Below, in pieces: positions 7,658-13,400 of a DNA stretch of 17,030 bases. How positions within the stretch are numbered: position 1 is the first letter of the stretch; each line of letters begins with the position of its first letter. The DNA lies in contig CAZVAR010000081.1 of assembly GCA_964625225.1 (NCBI GenBank), positions 1 to 17,030 on the forward strand, read 5' to 3'. The translations under genes and the position numbers were made by a program. The stretch comes from CAZVAR01 sp964625225. Its GTDB lineage: Bacteria > Pseudomonadota > Alphaproteobacteria > JAJUGE01. The notes beneath the pieces are model-generated. The model did not search any database. It saw nothing but the letters and a program-made list of their open reading frames with translations, and had not been told where the DNA came from.

Positions 7658-8522
7658 GCCGGCCGTCCCGCTGCCGCCGCTGCGGGAGGTCATCGCCCGA
7701 TACGGGCTCGGCGCGCGGAAGTCGCTCGGACAGCATTTCCTCCTCGACGAGAACCTGACCGCCCGCATCGCCCGCGCCGCCGGCGATCTCACCGGGCGCA
7801 CGGTGATCGAGGTCGGCCCGGGTCCGGGCGGGCTGACCCGCGCGCTGCTCGCGGCCGGGGCCAAGGAGGTGGTGGCGATCGAGATCGACACCCGCGCGAT
7901 CGCCGCCCTCGCCGAGCTCGCCGCGGCCTGGCCGGGTCGGCTCCGCGTGATCGCCGCCGACGCGCTCGAAGTGGACCCGGTCGCCGTGGCGACCGCGCCG
8001 CGCAAGATCGTCGCCAATCTGCCCTACAATATCGGGACGCGGCTGCTGCTGTCCTGGCTCCCCGCGGTCGACGCCTTCGAGAGCCTGACCCTGATGTTCC
8101 AGAAGGAGGTGGCCGAACGGCTGACGGCAGCGCCGCGGACCAAGGACTATGGCCGGCTCACGGTCCTCGCGCAGTGGCGCTGCGAGGTGCGGCGCCTGTT
8201 CGACCTGTCGCCGAAGGCCTTCGTCCCGCCGCCCAAGGTCGCATCCTCGGTGGTGTCCCTGGTACCGCGGCCGGCCCCGCTTGCCGAAGCCGACCCGGAG
8301 GCGCTGTCGGCCGTCACCGCAGCCGCGTTCGGGCAGCGTCGCAAGATGCTCCGGGCCAGTCTCCGCTCGCTCGTCGCCGACCCGGCGCCGCTGCTGGCTG
8401 CCGCGGGCGTGCCGCCGGAGGCGCGCGCGGAGGAGCTCGACGTCGCCGCGTTCTGCGCCCTCGCCCGCGCCTGGCGGGCGCTCCGGCCGGACGCCGCTAC
8501 CGCCCCGCGCGCAGCGCGTTGA
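7647..8522 (+). CDS. rsmA: 16S rRNA (adenine1518-N6/adenine1519-N6)-dimethyltransferase RsmA (KsgA)
   Basis: Dimethylates two adjacent adenosines in the 3'-terminal helix of 16S rRNA using S-adenosylmethionine, a late checkpoint in small-subunit assembly. From the ATG at 7647 the product is 291 residues. Motifs are SLGQHFLLDENL near 26-37, the SAM-binding EVGPGPGGLT at 55-64, the acidic IEID strand and the catalytic NLPY at 124-127, followed by NIGTRLL. The C-terminal helical domain contains VPPPKVASSVV and FGQRRKML. An in-frame GTG at 7632 would add five residues; the ATG is preferred. The gene overlaps the pdxA end by 11 nt and its last 26 bp overlap the end of gmk on the other strand. Confidence 0.95.
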   Translation: MPDEPAVPLPPLREVIARYGLGARKSLGQHFLLDENLTARIARAAGDLTGRTVIEVGPGPGGLTRALLAAGAKEVVAIEIDTRAIAALAELAAAWPGRLRVIAADALEVDPVAVATAPRKIVANLPYNIGTRLLLSWLPAVDAFESLTLMFQKEVAERLTAAPRTKDYGRLTVLAQWRCEVRRLFDLSPKAFVPPPKVASSVVSLVPRPAPLAEADPEALSAVTAAAFGQRRKMLRASLRSLVADPAPLLAAAGVPPEARAEELDVAAFCALARAWRALRPDAATAPRAAR

Positions 8523-9159
8523 CGAACTCGCCGAGCCCGACCTGCCGGGTCCGCTTCAGCCGCTCCGCGCGCAGGATCGCCGCCACATCGGCGACACTCT
8601 GCTCGATGTCACGATTGACGATGACGTAGTCGTACTCGGCCCAGTGACTCATCTCGTCGGCGGCCTTCGCCATCCGCGCGGCAACGACCTCATCGCTGTC
8701 CTGCGCCCGGGCATGCAGCCGGCGCTCCAGTTCCGCGGTCGACGGCGGCAGCACGAATATGCTGACCAGGTCCTCGCGGGCGCTCTCCGCGAGCTGCTGC
8801 GTGCCCTGCCAGTCGATGTCGAACAGCACGTCGCGGCCGGACGCCAGCGCCGCCTCGACCGGCGCCCGCGGTGTGCCGTAACAGTGGCCGAACACCCGGG
8901 CATGTTCGAGCAGGGCCCGCTTCGCGACGAGCTGCTCGAACGCGGCCGGCGCGACGAACAGATAGTCCCGCCCCTCGACCTCCCCGGGCCGGATCGGCCG
9001 GGTCGTGACCGAGACCGACATGGTCAGGTTCGAGTCGAGCTCGAGCAGCCTCCGGGCGATCGTCGTCTTGCCGGCCCCCGACGGGGACGACAGGACGAGC
9101 ATCAGGCCACGCCGTCTAATCTGCCCCCATTCGGCGTCGCGGCCGGGCGCGTCACTCAA
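8497..9159 (-). CDS. gmk: Guanylate kinase
   Basis: Phosphorylates GMP to GDP with ATP, an essential step of guanine nucleotide supply. The product is 220 residues from a TTG at 9159. The P-loop SPSGAGKTT is at 25-33, the GMP-binding stretch SVTTRPIRPGEVEGRDY is at about 50-66, and VLFDIDWQGTQQL is at 111-123, all classic for Gmk. The start is inferred: no in-frame ATG precedes the one at 9102, which would begin right at the P-loop strand (MLVLSSPSGAGK) and drop the RRRGL segment common in alphaproteobacterial Gmk. The TTG overlaps the yicC stop (TTGAGTGA) with a weak AGGT 8 nt upstream, suggesting translational coupling to yicC. It converges with rsmA, with 26 bp of 3' overlap. Confidence 0.94.
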   Translation of the reverse strand: MSDAPGRDAEWGQIRRRGLMLVLSSPSGAGKTTIARRLLELDSNLTMSVSVTTRPIRPGEVEGRDYLFVAPAAFEQLVAKRALLEHARVFGHCYGTPRAPVEAALASGRDVLFDIDWQGTQQLAESAREDLVSIFVLPPSTAELERRLHARAQDSDEVVAARMAKAADEMSHWAEYDYVIVNRDIEQSVADVAAILRAERLKRTRQVGLGEFVNALRAGR

Positions 9160-10039
9160 TGTTCTGTACCTGCTCGCGGAACTGCTCCACCAGGACCTTG
9201 AGCTCCAGGCCGATGCCGGTCAGCTCGAGATCCGACGACTTCGAGCAGAGGGTGTTCGCTTCCCGGTTCAGCTCTTGGCAGAGGAAGTCGAGGCGGCGCC
9301 CGACCGCCCCGCCCGACACCACCAGCTCGCGCGCGGCGGCGACATGGGCACCGAAGCGGTCCAACTCCTCGCGCACATCGGTCCGCGCCACCAGCAGCGC
9401 CGCTTCCTGCGCCAACCGGTCCTCGGGCAGCGGGGGCGCCGCGTCCAACAGCTCGGCGAGCTGGGCCCGCAGCCTTTGCCGCAGCGCATCGGGCTGCGCC
9501 GCCGCGCATCGCAGCGCGGCGTCGTGCAGCCGCTCCATCTCGTCGAGCTGCGCGAGCAGCAGCGCCTGCAGACGCGCCCCCTCGCCGGCGCGCATGGCGG
9601 CGAGCGCGATCAGCGCGTCCTCGAGCGTCGCCGTGACCGCAGCTTCGCGACGGGCGGCCATGTCCTCGTCGACTTGTCCGTCGGCGGGCTCCACCACGCC
9701 GCGCAGCCCGAGCAGGCCGTCGAGCGTCGCCGGGGTCAGACCGGTCTCGCGGGCGAGATCCTTGGCGGCCGCAGCGAGCTCCACGACCGCGTCGCGGTTG
9801 ATCCGATACCGCGTGGCCGCTGGCGAAGTGCCGAGGCTCAGCGTGAGGACGATGCTGCCGCGCTTGAAATGCTTCGCCGCCGCCGCGCGCGCAGCGATCT
9901 CGATCCGGTCGAACCCGGGCGGCATGCGGAAGCGGAGGTCGAGCCCGCGCGCATTGACGCTCTTCGCCTCCCAGGTCCAATCCAGGCTCTCGTCCCGGCC
10001 CTGGGCCCGCGCGAATCCGGTCATGCTGGCCAGCGCCAA
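9152..10039 (-). CDS. yicC: YicC family protein (YicC N-terminal / DUF1732 C-terminal)
   Basis: Member of the widespread YicC family; E. coli YicC has been linked to RNA decay, and the role here is unproven. The preferred start is TTG at 10039, giving 295 residues, close to the family norm. It is preceded by AGGA 5 nt away and yields LALASMTGFARAQG, matching the family hallmark SMTGFAR near the N terminus. The ATG at 10024 (MTGFARAQG) is the conservative alternative. The C-terminal signature is very clear at 250-295: LDFLCQELNREANTLCSKS, then LELKVLVEQFREQVQNIE. It lies immediately upstream of gmk and overlaps it by 8 nt, a common pairing. A longer in-frame extension to 10180 is arginine/glycine-rich and looks non-coding. 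Confidence 0.93.
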   Translation of the reverse strand: MALASMTGFARAQGRDESLDWTWEAKSVNARGLDLRFRMPPGFDRIEIAARAAAAKHFKRGSIVLTLSLGTSPAATRYRINRDAVVELAAAAKDLARETGLTPATLDGLLGLRGVVEPADGQVDEDMAARREAAVTATLEDALIALAAMRAGEGARLQALLLAQLDEMERLHDAALRCAAAQPDALRQRLRAQLAELLDAAPPLPEDRLAQEAALLVARTDVREELDRFGAHVAAARELVVSGGAVGRRLDFLCQELNREANTLCSKSSDLELTGIGLELKVLVEQFREQVQNIE

Positions 10040-10074
10040 AGGAGTCCTCGCTACTGGAATGGCGGTGCGGCCGT

Positions 10075-10103
10075 ACTCTATCCGTCGGGCTGCGACGCAA
10101 CAA
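10075..10103 (-). promoter_or_regulatory. Candidate promoter of yicC-gmk
   Basis: On the minus strand, TTGTTG (10103-10098) and TAGAGT (10080-10075) are separated by exactly 17 nt. The predicted start near 10068 leaves a leader of about 30 nt before the yicC TTG start. The -10 matches at four of six positions and the -35 at three, so this is moderate evidence by eye. Confidence 0.42.
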
Positions 10104-10115
10104 CCCTCGCCCGCC

Positions 10116-10136
10116 GCGCGCGATCGCATCGCGCGC
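10116..10136 (-). terminator. Perfect 9-bp inverted repeat between the small membrane ORF and yicC
   Basis: GCGCGCGAT (10116-10124) and ATCGCGCGC (10128-10136) are perfect reverse complements around a 3-nt loop. The repeat lies downstream of the small ORF at 10197-10283 and just upstream of the candidate yicC promoter. It would suit a transcription stop insulating the two, but no U-tract follows. It could instead be a protein-binding palindrome. Confidence 0.35.
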
Positions 10137-10196
10137 CCCGATCCGCCGCCGGTCTCGCCTGCGCGGCCCCGAAGGCGCACGCCGGCCAGACCGGCT

Positions 10197-10283
10197 TCAG
10201 AAGATCAGATCGAAGATCCCGATGACCACCAGCAGCCCGATGACGAAGATGATCGCAACGATCCACAGAAAGGCCTTGAGCAT
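10197..10283 (-). CDS. Small hydrophobic membrane peptide (28 residues)
   Basis: A complete small ORF with ATG at 10283 and TGA at 10199-10197. The peptide starts MLKAFLWIVAIIFVIGLL and continues VVIGIFDLIF. It is one continuous membrane-spanning helix with a single Lys near the start and a single Asp near the end, and it has no Arg, Pro or Ser. GGGGGAG lies 8 nt before the ATG. Chance frames in this GC-rich window give Arg/Pro/Ala-rich products, so an Ile/Val/Phe-rich composition with a ribosome binding site argues for a real gene. I do not recognise a named family, and the function is unknown. It lies downstream of the giant gene on the same strand and upstream of yicC. Confidence 0.6.
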   Translation of the reverse strand: MLKAFLWIVAIIFVIGLLVVIGIFDLIF

Positions 10284-10299
10284 CCGGTCGGCTCCCCCG

Positions 10300-10314
10300 G
10301 CCGCGCAGCGCGGC
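10300..10314 (-). repeat. Short hairpin just upstream of the small ORF's ribosome binding site
   Basis: GCCGCG and CGCGGC flank a 3-nt loop. The stem ends two nt upstream of the GGGGGAG that serves the 28-residue ORF on the minus strand, so in mRNA it would sit in the 5' leader. GC-rich DNA produces such stems often by chance. Confidence 0.25.
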
Positions 10315-10433
10315 TCGCCTGATGAACGAGGGCAGCCGGGCGGCGTTCCCGACCCTCAGCGGATGGAACCGGCGCGGAGGCAGAACGCTCAGACGACCGC
10401 CAGGACGGGCCATGTGCCCCTCCGGGAACCTCA

Positions 10434-10458
10434 CGGCCGACCGCGGAACGGCCGGCCG
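10434..10458 (-). terminator. Candidate terminator hairpin of the giant gene
   Basis: Read on the minus strand, a 10-bp stem (CGGCCGGCCG and CGGTCGGCCG, one G-U pair) encloses a 5-nt TTCCG loop, and begins 7 nt after the stop codon of the giant gene. No U-rich tail follows, so it is a partial match to an intrinsic terminator, or an mRNA 3'-end stabilising hairpin. Position and stem quality are the evidence. Confidence 0.45.
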
Positions 10459-10465
10459 ATCCGCC

Positions 10466-13400
10466 TCACGCCACCAGGCTGTCCGTGAACACCACGTCGA
10501 CCCAGTAGTTGGCTCCGCGCCAGGAGTCCGTGGGGAACCGGCTCGAGCTGCCGTAGGCGTAAACGCCGTTGCCTCCGCCCTCCGGGCTGCTCAGCGCCCG
10601 CAGCGGAGAACTGTTCACGCCTTGGGTCAGGAAGAAGTCGGAATCCGATGCATAGTTCCCGTTCGGGGCGAAGTAGGATGCGACATAGGTCGTATCGGCC
10701 TCGATCTCGATCGGATCGTCGAAGAAGGCGGTCTGCCAGCCGCTCGTGGTCTCGCCGGTGAAGGTGACCGTGCCGAGATTGGTGCCGGTGTCGGTCCACA
10801 GATTGCCGATATGCGTGCCGGTGTTCCCGGCGCCTTTGTAGAACTTGATCCCGGTCACCCAGCCGTCGATCTCGGCCTGGAACTTCACGCCGAGCTCGAC
10901 CGAATTGCCGTCGTTCTCGGACGGATTAGCCGGCGTCACGGCGGCACTCCAAAGGCTGTAGGGGCCGGGCTGGCGCTCCACCGTTACCGCAATGCCCGAC
11001 GACGGCGTCTCCAGATTGAGGCTGTCATCGACAGCCCGGCTCAGCACGGTCCAGTCGCCTACGGCTCCCGGCTGCCAAGTGTAGCTCCAGCTGTCCCTGC
11101 CCTCGGCGCGCAGCCATGTGGTCCCGCCGTCGGTGGAGACTTCGACCGCGCCGACGACGCCCCCATTGTCCGTCGCGGTTCCGGTGATCGTGATGATGTC
11201 ACCGATCTGGGCGGTCGTACCGGTACTCGGCGTCAGGATGGTGGAGACCGGGGCGGTCGTGTCGGTGGACGGTGTGGCCGGCGTCAGCCCGCCCTGCAGG
11301 GTATCCGGCTGGACCCCCATATCGGCGAACAGGTTGACCGTGGCCTGCTGCATGCGGGGATCCGGGGTCGATGCCTCGTTGATGTGGTTCGCATCGAGCC
11401 CCCAAGACCAGCGGGTCGTGCCCGCACCGAACACGATCGCCCCGCTCGGCGCCCGGTAGAGGGTGAGGTTATGGGTTGCGGTACCGGGACCGACGGTGTT
11501 GCCGTAGTCCGAAACGTACTGGGCAACGTCGATGGTCGTCGATGACAGATTGATGAGGCCGGGCGGACGGAAGCCGTTGTCGAGATCCTCATCCCATTCG
11601 TAACCCAGCACGTTCGCCGTCAGGGTCGCTGTCTGACCCGGCCCCAACTCGGCTATTTCCGTGTCGCGCCAGAACCGAAGATCGGAATACTCCGCCGGCA
11701 CCTCGATCGCATCGAGACGGTAGGAGTCGACGGTGAAGATGGTCCCGGTCAGCTCGTTCTCCGGCCGGCCGCCGTCGCTCGGCGGGCTGAAGCGCGGGTC
11801 GCGCCAGGTTCCGGTCCATGCGGGGTCCGGGTCGATCTTCTCGTTCGCCCAGGTTTCCTTGTAGGTGACCAGGGTGCGGTAGGGCGTGTCGCTGCCGTCG
11901 ATACTCGGCTCCCAGCGGGTCTTCCAATAGATCTCGTTGCCGCTGAAGAAGGCGAGGTTGACGCCAGCGTCACGTGCCGCCTCCACGTTCGCGCGCTGCT
12001 GCCCCGACCAATACTCGTCGTGACCAACCGAGAGGTACGCCTTGTGTTCCAGCAGCTCGCTGCCGAAGCGGTCGGTATCGATTCCGGAGATGTAGCTGAC
12101 GTCGTAGCCGTTGGCTTCCAGCCAACGGATCATCGGATATTCGGAATCGAAGACAGGCCGGTTGACGCTGTGCCCGGTGTCGCCGAACGGGCGATTGTAA
12201 CTGACCTTGTAGGCCCGACCGTCGGGATTGCCGGTGTAGAAGCTTCCTCCGCCCAGCTCGATACCCCAGTTGTTGTACGCCTGCCAGGTCGTGTCGGCCG
12301 TCTGGAACACCAAGTCCGAGGCGCCGTCATCGTCGCGAACAACGAAATAGATGTGATTGTTGCCCGCAACCCCGTCTTCGCGCACCAGCTTCGCGATATA
12401 GACACCGGATACGGCGTCGGTCGGCACGTCCCAGGAGGCCGTTTCCAGCCAATTGCCGGCGTCGACCAATCCGGTCGTCGGGTCGACGATCGGCGCGCTC
12501 TGGCCGTTGGGAAGGATCAGCGACGGCTCCACGGTCGCGACCTTTCGCGCTCCCAGGCCCTGATAGTAACCCAGCCTGTAGATATCGAGCCGATAGTCGG
12601 TGGCGTCGGTATTGACCTTGAACCGGACGGTCTCGCCCTGGTTCACGCTCATCTCAGTGGCGAAGCCCTCGATGTTCGAGCTGCCCGTTCCGCTGATTCC
12701 CCACTCACTCTGCGGATTTCCCGGCCTCATATTCTCGACGACGATCGCGTTCACCGGGTCGCCACTGCCCGTTACGGTCATGGTGACCGTGGCGCTGGAC
12801 ACGCCGCCCCGATCGTCCGTGATCGTGTAGGCGAAACTGTCGGTCGAACTTTCGCCGGCGGCCAATGTCGGGAAGGCACCCGTGGGATCGTAGGAGATCG
12901 TGTCGTCCGGATTGATGACGACCGCCCCCCGGGTATTCGTCAGGTCGAGCGACGACACGCGCAGTTCATCCTGATCCGGGTCGCTGTCGTTCGCCAGAAC
13001 ATCGAGCACGGTCGGAGTGTTTTTCTCGGTCGTACCGGAGTCCGGCACGGCCGTCGGCGCCCCATTGTTGGGGTCCGGCGGCTGAAAGATCACATCGACC
13101 CAGTAATTGGTACCGTTGTAGGTAAAACCGGGGAAGGTGCTCGACCCTGAATAGGCGTAGACGCCGTTGCCGCCGACGGTGCCGCTCGCCGGCGCGGTCA
13201 GCGGGCCGCTGCTGTGGTCGGAACCCGAGAAGTACCCGCTGTCGGCCGAGTAGCGGCCGTTCGGGGCGAAGTACGAGGCGATGTAGGTGGTGTTGGCGGT
13301 GATGGCGATCGGGTTGGGAAACAGGGCCGTCTGCCAACCGCTGCTCGTCTCGCCGGAGAAGGTCACCGTGCCGAGATTGGTACCGGTGGCCGTCCACAGA

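Noticed and set aside
10040..10180. 47-residue N-terminal extension of YicC
   Set aside because: It is Arg/Gly-rich, outside the family's domain limits, and contains the candidate promoter and a perfect hairpin; the TTG at 10039 has a proper ribosome binding site.
10434..10458. Classical intrinsic terminator
   Set aside because: The stem is good but no run of T follows on the minus strand, so only a candidate hairpin is claimed.
10322..11545. 407-residue plus-strand frame at the 3' end of the giant gene
   Set aside because: It covers non-coding DNA and then the antisense of DUF4082 copy 3 and the Ig-like domain; no family features.
12020..13150. 376-residue plus-strand frame inside the giant gene
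   Set aside because: It is entirely antisense to well-defined domains; the composition (Val/Arg/Gly/Asp) mirrors the sense codons and shows no motif.
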